A stretch of 64,000 nt of DNA from NCBI RefSeq assembly GCF_000002875.2, contig NC_009410.2, positions 820,492 through 884,491 of the forward strand. Reading direction: 5' to 3'. The notes beneath the pieces are model-generated. The model saw only the letters and a program-made list of their open reading frames with translations. It had not been told where the DNA came from and searched no databases. How positions within the stretch are numbered: position 1 is the first letter of the stretch; each line of letters starts with the position of its first letter. Positions 11,501-20,942 of the stretch are shown in pieces. Origin of the DNA: Leishmania infantum JPCM5. Its lineage: Eukaryota > Euglenozoa > Kinetoplastea > Trypanosomatida > Trypanosomatidae. A program made the position numbers and the translations under genes.

Positions 11501-12570
11501 TCTCTCGCCCTTTGTTGATGTGCCTCTGTGCGTTGATCTGTCTCGAAAGGTGTGCGCACTCAGCGCCAACGAAATCGGTGAGCATACGCACATACTATCA
11601 CATGCAGCCACACACACACACACACACAAACACACATGAAAAGCAGTGTGCGAGAGCCTGCACGCACTCTGACAACGTCGCTGTCGGTGGCTGGATCCCT
11701 TGTCGCATCTCGCATGCCTCTCTCCATTTCCTCTCATCTATCCTCCTCCCCCTGTTGGCAGTGTGCGGTGGTTGCTGAGAAGCGAGGGGGAGGGGGACTG
11801 GAGAAGGAGGGATGAAAGAGGCCGAAATGTCGCAGAGGGGGGGGGTGGAGGGTAGGGCAGAGAGAGCCCACTGCGGCAAGCGCGGGCGCTGTTCACCCTA
11901 GCCACATCTCATTCGAGTCCGTCGCTTCGCCGCCTCCCTCACCCCATCCTTCCCTTACTTAGCGGCTCTTCGCCTCCTGCGTTGGGGCAAGGGCGCCACC
12001 AGCACGCGGTGCAGGCTACCAACATGGCAGTTGTGTCGCTGCATCTGCCTCCTTCCCTACCTCACCCCCTCTTCGTATTCACAAGAGCAGGGTGCGTGCG
12101 TGTGCGCGTCAGCTGTTCAGTACTTTCGCTGTGTGTGAGTTTCTCCCTCTCTCTCCCTCACTCGCACTCCTGCTCTCTCGACTCTCTCCTCCCACGCCTT
12201 GCATTCTATCGCGTTGGTCCAACTCTCCGACGCTGCGGCACGCGCTACACATCCAACAGCCAGACCGACGACACGGGCTCTTTCACCACTACGAGAAAAA
12301 AGAAGGCGAGAGGCATCGGCGTAACTCCGAACACCACTCTCCAGGAGCAGCAGCAGCAGCAGCAGCAGCACGCCGCCCATATGCACACCTTCTCTGCTCA
12401 GCGCAGCCGCACGCCATACCTCGTAATTCGTTTTGACTCGACAGAGGTGAAGGACGTACGCCCTGCTGCTCGCCGTCAGCCACTCCCCGCCACAACCGAG
12501 GGAGGAAGAGGCGCAGTAGGTTGAATCACTCTTCTACTTCGCTCTTGTATCTCTCTCGCTTTAGCCCAAC

Positions 12571-12594
12571 GCTTTCCTCCCCTCCCCCTTTCAG
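12571..12594 (+). promoter_or_regulatory. Candidate trans-splice acceptor
   Basis: A pyrimidine tract ends in TTTCAG (AG at 12593-12594), 179 bases before the ATG at 12773. It is the best acceptor candidate for the repeat-protein gene; a used site closer to the ATG cannot be excluded. Confidence 0.45.
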
Positions 12595-12772
12595 TGGCGT
12601 AGGACGTGTTCCACGGATATCTCTGTCCACAAATCACGATTGCGGATACCTTCTGTTTTCACTCATAGATGTGCAGATACCCACCGGCGCGCACGTGCGA
12701 TTCCATCTGCCACCGCTGTCGCTACGTGCGTCTCTTATATCGTAGCATCAGTGAGCGTTTTCGTCGACAAGC

Positions 12773-15700
12773 ATGCAACCGCCGCCGTCGTTGTCACTGC
12801 AGCGGGGCGACAGTCCACAGAAAACGGTGTGCACACAGCATGCTCATGATGCCGCTTCGGCTGTGGCTGCGGGTCATCGAGGCGCGTCATCGCTACATGT
12901 AGCGCGAGCAATGGAGGCAGCCGAAACAGCTACGCCGTCGACATCGCGGGTGCTAGCAGAGCCTTCTCGACCTCTAGGGCAGAAGCGACAGGCACCGGCA
13001 GCCTGCCAGCGTCTTCAGCGACGCCGTGGCATGGACACGTTGCCTGCGATTGGCCGCCTTGAGGCTGCGCGCCGTGTGACCAACAGGGACTGGCTTCATC
13101 CCTTACGTGCCCTGCAGCGGCAACGGCAGACGGCTGCAGAGGCGTACATCCCCTATACCATCGCTGTGGCAGAGGCCGAGAACCCCCAGCAAGCTCGACT
13201 TGCGCTCGCCACCATGCCATTGGACTGGGGTTGCTTTAAAACGAAATGCGCAGACGACCTCAGCGTTCCGTGGCCGTCCTCTGCCAAGGCGTACCGAGAT
13301 GTCGACGCGGTGATACCCGCGCAGAAACGTCTCTCTAATGTTGACTGCATTCGCCGGTCGTCTTTCGTCGCTACAGAACCACCGCCGCGACGGCTCCTCA
13401 TTCATGAGCCTCGATCGAGATCCTGTCAGGGTGGCGGTTCTTATTTTTCAGCTGCATACTCCACCACCTCGCGTTGCGGCGCTAGCGTGCACACGGGCAC
13501 CAAGGATGAAATGGCTGATACGCTGGCTGTAAAGGTCGATGCGGTGACTCCGACGCGGGAAAGCCCGGCACACATGCCGGCGTTACCGGCGCTGGAGAGC
13601 GCTGCAGACTCAGATGAGCACCTAAGCTGCATCTCTCGGCAGTACGCACGACTCGACCGTTTGCTCAGAGGCTACAGTACCCCAGACCACCACAAAATCG
13701 TTGCTTCCCGCGTGGTGCCTAACGAAACACCTGCGGCGCTGTCACCAGAGCTAGCGCCGCCTTGCCTCTACCCTCAACCGCCCCCCTCCACCAGCGTCGT
13801 GAGGCTCGTCGTACAGCCGTCCATTCAGCTTTCGCGGCGTTCCTCTCTCTCCCTCGGGGTCCCATTCAGCTCCTTTCATATCACGCCCGCAGCGCAGCTC
13901 ACGCGCCTTTCGGTCACGCATGTGCAAGGACTGCCCTCCTTCGCTTCTCTGACTGCCGCCACGTCTGGTGCAGTCACGACACCACTGGGCGGCGCAAACA
14001 ACACCCTCCGCCACTTCCGAGCCGGAAACCGACTGCCGCAGCACCCCCACGGCCGGCATAGCGCAAGCTCTCAAGACCTCTCGAACAGCCACTCTCGACA
14101 CCACCGCACCTCCACCACAAGGCCTCCATATACCGGCGGACATGCCGCACGCTTTCGGTGTCATTGTGCTTGCGTCACGGAGGGGCACTTTCACAACCTC
14201 CTCCAACATGAGCAGCAGCAGCGCGCACACGTCGCTGCCGATGCCCACCGCGCCCTCAGCACCGTACGCGCCTTGCACAACCAGTACTCCCAGTATTTGC
14301 AAGTGACCCGTAGCCAGCCACACAACTGCACAGCAGCCGCTGAACTACAAGAGACATCGCGCCTCTTTCCTCTTTATCCGTCCGTAAACCTGGAAAACCG
14401 ACACACAGACCAGCATCACCACCGCGAGTCGAGCAACTTCTCCACACAACACAGAAACAACCCCGAGAGCAGCGCAAACGCAATCACTCCGCAGGAGGCG
14501 TACGAGGGCGTGGAGGAGGCTGATCACACTGCCGCTCCGCAGGAGGCGTACGAGGGCGTGGAGGAGGCTGACCGCGCTGCCGCTCCGCAGGAGACGTACG
14601 AGGGCGTGGAGGAGGCTGACCGCGCTGCCGCTCCGCAGGAGGCGTACGAGGGCGTGGAGGAGGCTGACCGCGCTGCCGCTCCGCAGGAGGCGTACGAGGG
14701 CGTGGAGGAGGCTGACCACGCTGCCGCTCCGCAGGAGGCGTACGAGGGCGTGGAGGAGGCTGATCACACTGCCGCTCCGCAGGAGGCGTACGAGGGCGTG
14801 GAGGAGGCTGACCGCGCTGCCGCTCCGCAGGAGACGTACGAGGGCGTGGAGGAGGCTGACCACGCTGCCGCTCCGCAGGAGGCGTACGAGGGCGTGGAGG
14901 AGGCTGATCACACTGCCGCTCCGCAGGAGGCGTACGAGGGCGTGGAGGAGGCTGACCGCGCTGCCGCTCCGCAGGAGGCGTACGAGGGCGTGGAGGAGGC
15001 TGATCACACTGCCGCTCCGCAGGAGGCGTACGAGGGCGTGGAGGAGGCTGACCGCGCTGCCGCTCCGCAGGAGGCGTACGAGGGCGTGGAGGAGGCTGAC
15101 CGCGCTGCCGCTCCGCAGGAGGCGTACGAGGGCGTGGAGGAGGCTGACCGCGCTGCCGCTCCGCAGGAGGCGTACGAGGGCGTGGAGGAGGCTGATCACA
15201 CTGCCGCTCCGCAGGAGACGTACGAGGGCGTGGAGGAGGCTGATCACACTGCCGCTCCGCAGGAGGCGTACGAGGGCGTGGAGGAGGCTGACCGCGCTGC
15301 CGCTCCGCAGGAGGCGTACGAGGGCGTGGAGGAGGCTGATCACACTGCCGCTCCGCAGGAGGCGTACGAGGGCGTGGAGGAGGCTGATCACACTGCCGCT
15401 CCGCAGGAGGCGTACGAGGGCGTGGAGGAGGCTGACCGCGCTGCCGCTCCGCAGGAGGCGTACGAGGGCGTGGAGGAGGCTGATCACACTGCCGCTCCGC
15501 AGGAGGCGTACGAGGGCGTGGAGGAGGCTGATCACACTGCCGCTCCGCAGGAGACGTACGAGGGCGTGGAGGAGGCTGATCACACTGCCGCTCCGCAGGA
15601 GACGTACGAGGGCGTGGAGGAGGCTGATCACACTGCCGCTCCGCAGGAGACGTACGAGGGCGTGGAGGAGGCTGATCACACTGCCGCTCCGCAGGAGGCG

Positions 15701-18700
15701 TACGAGGGCGTGGAGGAGGCTGACCACACTGCCGCTCCGCAGGAGGCGTACGAGGGCGTGGAGGAGGCTGACCACGCTGCCGCTCCGCAGGAGGCGTACG
15801 AGGGCGTGGAGGAGGCTGATCACGCTGCCGCTCCGCAGGAGGCGTACGAGGGCGTGGAGGAGGCTGATCACACTGCCGCTCCGCAGGAGGCGTACGAGGG
15901 CGTGGAGGAGGCTGATCGCGCTGCCGCTCCGCAGGAGGCGTACGAGGGCGTGGAGGAGGCTGACCGCGCTGCCGCTCCGCAGGAGGCGTACGAGGGCGTG
16001 GAGGAGGCTGACCGCGCTGCCGCTCCGCAGGAGGCGTACGAGGGCGTGGAGGAGGCTGACCGCGCTGCCGCTCCGCAGGAGACGTACGAGGGCGTGGAGG
16101 AGGCTGACCGCGCTGCCGCTCCGCAGGAGGCGTACGAGGGCGTGGAGGAGGCTGACCACGCTGCCGCTCCGCAGGAGGCGTACGAGGGCGTGGAGGAGGC
16201 TGATCACACTGCCGCTCCGCAGGAGGCGTACGAGGGCGTGGAGGAGGCTGACCGCGCTGCCGCTCCGCAGGAGGCGTACGAGGGCGTGGAGGAGGCTGAC
16301 CGCGCTGCCGCTCCGCAGGAGGCGTACGAGGGCGTGGAGGAGGCTGATCACGCTGCCGCTCCGCAGGAGGCGTACGAGGGCGTGGAGGAGGCTGACCGCG
16401 CTGCCGCTCCGCAGGAGGCGTACGAGGGCGTGGAGGAGGCTGACCGCGCTGCCGCTCCGCAGGAGACGTACGAGGGCGTGGAGGAGGCTGACCGCGCTGC
16501 CGCTCCGCAGGAGGCGTACGAGGGCGTGGAGGAGGCTGACCACGCTGCCGCTCCGCAGGAGGCGTACGAGGGCGTGGAGGAGGCTGATCACACTGCCGCT
16601 CCGCAGGAGACGTACGAGGGCGTGGAGGAGGCTGATCACACTGCCGCTCCGCAGGAGGCGTACGAGGGCGTGGAGGAGGCTGACCGCGCTGCCGCTCCGC
16701 AGGAGGCGTACGAGGGCGTGGAGGAGGCTGACCGCGCTGCCGCTCCGCAGGAGGCGTACGAGGGCGTGGAGGAGGCTGACCGCGCTGCCGCTCCGCAGGA
16801 GGCGTACGAGGGCGTGGAGGAGGCTGATCACACTGCCGCTCCGCAGGAGGCGTACGAGGGCGTGGAGGAGGCTGACCGCGCTGCCGCTCCGCAGGAGACG
16901 TACGAGGGCGTGGAGGAGGCTGATCACGCTGCCGCTCCGCAGGAGACGTACGAGGGCGTGGAGGAGGCTGATCACGCTGCCGCTCCGCAGGAGGCGTACG
17001 AGGGCGTGGAGGAGGCTGATCACACTGCCGCTCCGCAGGAGACGTACGAGGGCGTGGGGGAGGCTGACCGCGCTGCCGCTCCGCAGGAGGCGTACGAGGG
17101 CGTGGAGGAGGCTGACCGCGCTGCCGCTCCGCAGGAGGCGTACGAGGGCGTGGAGGAGGCTGACCGCGCTGCCGCTCCGCAGGAGGCGTACGAGGGCGTG
17201 GAGGAGGCTGACCGCGCTGCCGCTCCGCAGGAGACGTACGAGGGCGTGGAGGAGGCTGACCACGCTGCCGCTCCGCAGGAGGCGTACGAGGGCGTGGAGG
17301 AGGCTGACCGCGCTGCCGCTCCGCAGGAGGCGTACGAGGGCGTGGAGGAGGCTGACCGCGCTGCCGCTCCGCAGGAGGCGTACGAGGGCGTGGAGGAGGC
17401 TGACCGCGCTGCCGCTCCGCAGGAGGCGTACGAGGGCGTGGAGGAGGCTGACCGCGCTGCCGCTCCGCAGGAGGCGTACGAGGGCGTGGAGGAGGCTGAC
17501 CGCGCTGCCGCTCCGCAGGAGACGTACGAGGAGCTTGATTTCAGTAGTGTTTGGTTTGCTGGGTGCGGTGTGCAGATGCGGTGTGATTGTGGTGTCGTGA
17601 GAATCCCCGATTCGGATGGGATTGAGGGAAGCGGACGGAATATCGGCGATGCAGATGTGAGAGGGGGTTACCGCTGCGGGGCGCCGGAGGCGAGGTGGGA
17701 TGCTTGCGGCAATGTTGCTGACGTGCGTGCTTGGTTTCCGGATTTAACGGTTGATCTGGACCCAGAGGATAGTGGCGTAGGGGAGGTTTTCACGGAGGCT
17801 TGCGGATTGCGGCGTGCAGTGGTTACGTGTATTGAGCACCTGTTGAGGGGTCCCAACTGGCGTGAGCACTTGGTGTCGTGTGCTGCAAGGATACGCGAGC
17901 TGGTGATTGCGGATGTGAGCGCTATGCTGGATTGTTCTGCGGCATGTGTTCGCAATGTTCGGCTTTACGCCGCTGGTGCTGCAGCAGCTGCTGGTGAGGG
18001 GGCTGCACTTGGCAGAATGGAGGGTGACATACTGCGCATTGATTTGGACGTTATTCAAGAGGCCACAGTGGCACTGCACCCGCTAGGCGGGGTGCAGTTC
18101 CTGCTAGATGGCTGCAGTTTTCCTTATCTTCAACAATGGCGGCGTAGTCGCGACGAGTTGAAGTGCATGGGTGGGGGTGTGGCGCACGGGGCGCTTTCTT
18201 CGCTTTCGAAAGTGGCGGCGCTATCCACCAACGTGGAAGGCGACGAGAGGAGTGGCGGGGCGCAGGGGGTTGAGCTGCAGCTGTGGGCGTACGCCACCAA
18301 GGGTGCGGCGGCAAGATCCAGGGGGCGTTCTGTTGTGAAACGACTCCCATTGCCATTAGCGCGTGTGGTTTACCGGCCGGAGCGGCGAAACTGTAGCGAG
18401 AGCAGCCTTGGCTCGCTCACCCATGTAGAGCAGCAGACGGCTCTTTCTGATCCCACATACGGTGCCTCATCATGCAGGTTGGTGGAATCGGCCCTGCGGC
18501 GGGAGGTCCACACGTGCAAACTCCCTGCGTCCGCGCAAGCCCCACCAGGACCATTGCCGACACAGCCGGTGCGATCGATGCCTTTGCAGATGGCGACACC
18601 GTCCGGTATTGAGGAAATCATAAAGCAGGAGAAGGAGAAGGCGTGCAACTTGACATCCACCCGTCCCGTTGCTACCCTGCTTACGGTGCCTGCAGAGACA

Positions 18701-18805
18701 CTCGCGATGACGTCGCAGCCCACTGAGGTAGCGGGCTTGCCGAAGGAGGAAGCGCACAAGGCAAGCCCAAGGGGCTTTTTTTCTTGGAAGCGTAAGTACA
18801 CGTGA
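12773..18805 (+). CDS. Giant tandem-repeat protein (63 x 16 residues) with C-terminal conserved module
   Basis: The product is 2010 residues, starting at ATG 12773. Residues 1-572 are basic, Ser/His/Pro-rich and poorly ordered. Residues 573-1586 are a tandem array of the 16-residue unit PQEAYEGVEEAD(H/R)(T/A)A(A): 63 full copies and one partial. The unit is acidic and is predicted by eye to be helical. Residues about 1587-1900 are Cys-containing and look folded. Around 1687-1770, LLRGPNWREHL, IADVSAML and GDILRIDLDVI follow the same spacing of Trp, Asp-Val-Ser helix and beta strand as the C-terminal module of the protein at 1469-8239. The last 100 residues are basic. There is no signal peptide or membrane segment. 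Acidic-repeat proteins of Leishmania are often cytoskeletal and frequently antigenic, but the function here is unknown. The array stays in frame throughout, which argues that it is translated. The N-terminal coding DNA is C-rich while the array and C-terminus are G-rich. Confidence 0.88.
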   Translation: MQPPPSLSLQRGDSPQKTVCTQHAHDAASAVAAGHRGASSLHVARAMEAAETATPSTSRVLAEPSRPLGQKRQAPAACQRLQRRRGMDTLPAIGRLEAARRVTNRDWLHPLRALQRQRQTAAEAYIPYTIAVAEAENPQQARLALATMPLDWGCFKTKCADDLSVPWPSSAKAYRDVDAVIPAQKRLSNVDCIRRSSFVATEPPPRRLLIHEPRSRSCQGGGSYFSAAYSTTSRCGASVHTGTKDEMADTLAVKVDAVTPTRESPAHMPALPALESAADSDEHLSCISRQYARLDRLLRGYSTPDHHKIVASRVVPNETPAALSPELAPPCLYPQPPPSTSVVRLVVQPSIQLSRRSSLSLGVPFSSFHITPAAQLTRLSVTHVQGLPSFASLTAATSGAVTTPLGGANNTLRHFRAGNRLPQHPHGRHSASSQDLSNSHSRHHRTSTTRPPYTGGHAARFRCHCACVTEGHFHNLLQHEQQQRAHVAADAHRALSTVRALHNQYSQYLQVTRSQPHNCTAAAELQETSRLFPLYPSVNLENRHTDQHHHRESSNFSTQHRNNPESSANAITPQEAYEGVEEADHTAAPQEAYEGVEEADRAAAPQETYEGVEEADRAAAPQEAYEGVEEADRAAAPQEAYEGVEEADHAAAPQEAYEGVEEADHTAAPQEAYEGVEEADRAAAPQETYEGVEEADHAAAPQEAYEGVEEADHTAAPQEAYEGVEEADRAAAPQEAYEGVEEADHTAAPQEAYEGVEEADRAAAPQEAYEGVEEADRAAAPQEAYEGVEEADRAAAPQEAYEGVEEADHTAAPQETYEGVEEADHTAAPQEAYEGVEEADRAAAPQEAYEGVEEADHTAAPQEAYEGVEEADHTAAPQEAYEGVEEADRAAAPQEAYEGVEEADHTAAPQEAYEGVEEADHTAAPQETYEGVEEADHTAAPQETYEGVEEADHTAAPQETYEGVEEADHTAAPQEAYEGVEEADHTAAPQEAYEGVEEADHAAAPQEAYEGVEEADHAAAPQEAYEGVEEADHTAAPQEAYEGVEEADRAAAPQEAYEGVEEADRAAAPQEAYEGVEEADRAAAPQEAYEGVEEADRAAAPQETYEGVEEADRAAAPQEAYEGVEEADHAAAPQEAYEGVEEADHTAAPQEAYEGVEEADRAAAPQEAYEGVEEADRAAAPQEAYEGVEEADHAAAPQEAYEGVEEADRAAAPQEAYEGVEEADRAAAPQETYEGVEEADRAAAPQEAYEGVEEADHAAAPQEAYEGVEEADHTAAPQETYEGVEEADHTAAPQEAYEGVEEADRAAAPQEAYEGVEEADRAAAPQEAYEGVEEADRAAAPQEAYEGVEEADHTAAPQEAYEGVEEADRAAAPQETYEGVEEADHAAAPQETYEGVEEADHAAAPQEAYEGVEEADHTAAPQETYEGVGEADRAAAPQEAYEGVEEADRAAAPQEAYEGVEEADRAAAPQEAYEGVEEADRAAAPQETYEGVEEADHAAAPQEAYEGVEEADRAAAPQEAYEGVEEADRAAAPQEAYEGVEEADRAAAPQEAYEGVEEADRAAAPQEAYEGVEEADRAAAPQETYEELDFSSVWFAGCGVQMRCDCGVVRIPDSDGIEGSGRNIGDADVRGGYRCGAPEARWDACGNVADVRAWFPDLTVDLDPEDSGVGEVFTEACGLRRAVVTCIEHLLRGPNWREHLVSCAARIRELVIADVSAMLDCSAACVRNVRLYAAGAAAAAGEGAALGRMEGDILRIDLDVIQEATVALHPLGGVQFLLDGCSFPYLQQWRRSRDELKCMGGGVAHGALSSLSKVAALSTNVEGDERSGGAQGVELQLWAYATKGAAARSRGRSVVKRLPLPLARVVYRPERRNCSESSLGSLTHVEQQTALSDPTYGASSCRLVESALRREVHTCKLPASAQAPPGPLPTQPVRSMPLQMATPSGIEEIIKQEKEKACNLTSTRPVATLLTVPAETLAMTSQPTEVAGLPKEEAHKASPRGFFSWKRKYT
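14489..17530 (+). repeat. Tandem array: 63 full + 1 partial copy of a 48-bp unit
   Basis: The unit starts at CCGCAGGAG. The distance from the first unit start (14489) to the last, partial one (17513) is 3024 bases, exactly 63 x 48, so there are no indels. Copies are nearly identical, even at synonymous positions. Variation is confined mainly to one Ala/Thr codon (GCG/ACG) and the linked block GATCACACT, GACCGCGCT or GACCACGCT. One copy (near 17050) has GGG for GAG. This near-identity indicates recent expansion or gene conversion. Confidence 0.98.
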
Positions 18806-19191
18806 AGCCCGCCTACCTGCCCCTCCTCTGTTTTCGATGTTGTTTGTACGTCTGCATCGTCATGTTGCATCGGACGGTGTGCAGAGGCGCTGAAAGAGGC
18901 AGAGGTGAAGAGAGCATAGCGTTGCACTGCTGCTGAAACACTGCCAGAGAAGTGATTGCTGTGCGTGGCTTGTGATTGAGCGCGTGGTATGGATAAAGAC
19001 TGTGTGTGTGTGGACATTACTCACCAGTCTCTTCTCCCCTCCCCATTCCATGAGCTCCCACCTTTCTCATTCCATATCCCTTCGTGGCCCAGCGGCGATC
19101 GCTCTTGCGTTTCTTAAGGGTGTTTCGACATGCTCCGACTCTCTATCTCTTCTCTATCCGTGTGTGCATGTGGTGGCTCGCTTCTTTTCGT

Positions 19192-19210
19192 ACATATATA
19201 TATATATATG
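19192..19210. repeat. TA microsatellite
   Basis: An ACATATATATATATATATG run, self-complementary, in the 3' flank of the repeat-protein gene. A similar TA palindrome follows the first giant gene. Confidence 0.85.
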
Positions 19211-20586
19211 TTTGTCATCAACGCACAAAATAGAGGAAGGGCGTGCGTGCGCTTGCACCTGTGCACGAGTGTGGGTAAGGGCGCTTGCCTCGCCCACACC
19301 GACCATCGCCACCACACCCCCTCTCTCCTTCCTTGTATTTTTTTTACTTATCCCTTCTGTCTGTCGGTTTCTGTGTGTGCGCCTTGTTGTGCACCACTGT
19401 GGCTGACACACACGCTTCTCTTTTTTCACCATACTCATGCATGCGCCCGCGTATATGCGTGTATGTGCGTGGGAAGGCTTGTATGAAGCGAAAACCTTCC
19501 CACACATTCCCCTCCCCCTTCCGCTGTCTCTCTCTTCACCTGTCCTACGGCATGGCGTCGTTCTTTTTTTTGTTTACTTTCTGTTGCTTCGTATGTTTGT
19601 GGATATGTGTGGGTGCCGCGTATGACGCCCCCTCTTTCCTCCCCTCCGAAAACACCCACCCACCCACCCACCCACACACACAGCCCACCTCTCCTCCATG
19701 CCATCTTGGATTACATCGTGTGCGTGTGTTTTGTGTGAGTGATTTAATGTATCGTCTATGTACAGCTGAGCCCCCCCCCCTCCCCCCATCCCTGCCCGTC
19801 TGTTTCTCTTGAGAGATACATGCATATATGCATTCACATGCATATACGTACACGCAGGCATAGAAGAAAGCCCAAGAGGTACAGGAGAGGGACTAGAGGC
19901 TGGACGGCCACCCCCTTCTCCTCTCCTCTGCGTATGCCTGTATATGCCTGTGCGCGCGTGTGTCTGTGTCGACCTCTGTCGACACTCCCCACCTGTACCG
20001 ATGTTTATATATGAGTATTGGTTTGATGGTGTTGGCGCGTTCGACGGTGGTGAGGTATTGGATGCTCCCCTCTCTCTCTCCCGCACGCTGTGCAACGTTG
20101 ATGATCATCTTTCCAAACACGCAAGTCATACACGCACACACTGAAGGGCTAAAGTCTCTCTCCCTGGCGGAGAAGGCATGCGGCCGCGTCGAAGCTGCCT
20201 TATTCGCTCGGGCAGCGCCTCAACCCTTTGCCTACAGGTGTCTGGGCGAGCAAGAGCGAGTGCGGCCGTGGCGTCACCAGCTGGCTTTTGCACACGTACT
20301 CGATAGCTGTTCAGTGGGACGGCAATTTCCTCCTCTCTCTCGCTCTGACGCCCTGTACGCTGCGTGCGTACGCACACATACATCGCCACTCCCCCCTCCC
20401 CCACTCACCTCGTCTTGAATGCCTTTTCATTCTTTCCCGGCTTATGACCTGTCCTTCGCCTTGTGCCATGTGCGATGTACTCGCGGCAGCGGCAGCGGCA
20501 GCAGCGGTTAGAGAGAAGGGAGAAGAGAGAAGAGACGCATCCTTTCGCGTGCGTTGCGCGCATGTGTGCATGTGTGTCCACGAGTC

Positions 20587-20611
20587 CGTCTGTCTTTGCC
20601 TTCTCTTTCAG
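20587..20611 (+). promoter_or_regulatory. Candidate trans-splice acceptor
   Basis: A CT-rich tract ends in TTTCAG (AG at 20610-20611), about 330 bases upstream of the chosen ATG at 20943. A second pyrimidine tract at about 20745-20775 could serve instead. Confidence 0.35.
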
Positions 20612-20942
20612 TAGCGTACTATTCTCTCTCTCTCGATTTCGTGTGATAGCCCTCTTCAGCGCCTAACGCCCGCACGCACAGAGGCACGCCGGGTGTCGTG
20701 CAGCTGCACCGAAGCTCACCTCGTTGCGCTGCGGCGTACACCTCACTCTTCCCCCTCCCTCCTGTGCCTCCTCTGACCCGCTGCTTCTTGCCAAACGCCT
20801 CGTTGCCGTCCACTGCTGCCTGCCGCTGCTCGTAGAGACGCGCTCCAGTCCGGCCAAAGCAGCAGAGGGGAGCTGTGCGGTGACGGGAGCGGTGAGTGGA
20901 CACACACACACACACACAGACGAAGGCATCGCCAGGCGTGCT

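Larger units (their letters stand above)
8240..12772. other. 4.5-kb gene-free intergenic region
   Basis: This is the longest gap in the window. Open frames of up to 329 codons exist, but they are Cys/Val/His/Ser/Pro-rich translations of TG, CA and CT runs and lack the G/C third-position preference of real genes here. It contains a TA palindrome (8514-8549), a CA run (about 8900-8920), G runs (about 9375-9384 and 11838-11845), a CA run (about 11610-11637) and a CAG run (about 12347-12370). A non-pyrimidine island at about 9040-9170 could be a degenerate retroposon. It probably holds a long 3' UTR of the first giant gene and the leader of the second. Confidence 0.7.
18806..20942. other. 2.1-kb intergenic region
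   Basis: No gene supported. It is rich in TG, CT and TCT runs, with a TA microsatellite (19192-19210), a CCCA repeat (about 19655-19677) and a C run (about 19769-19780). A less repetitive island at about 20150-20330 encodes nothing convincing. The open frame that joins the next gene continues upstream of its ATG to a TTG at 20724, but this lies in leader sequence. Confidence 0.65.

Noticed and set aside
14345..17263. 972-codon open frame on the minus strand across the repeat array
   Set aside because: A 48-bp repeat without a stop in a given frame stays open for its whole length. The translation is a Leu/Arg/Ser repeat with no start or codon bias of its own, and the sense frame continues into conserved non-repeat sequence.
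14489..17530. CRISPR-like array
   Set aside because: Direct head-to-tail repeats with no unique spacers, translated in frame, in a eukaryotic gene.
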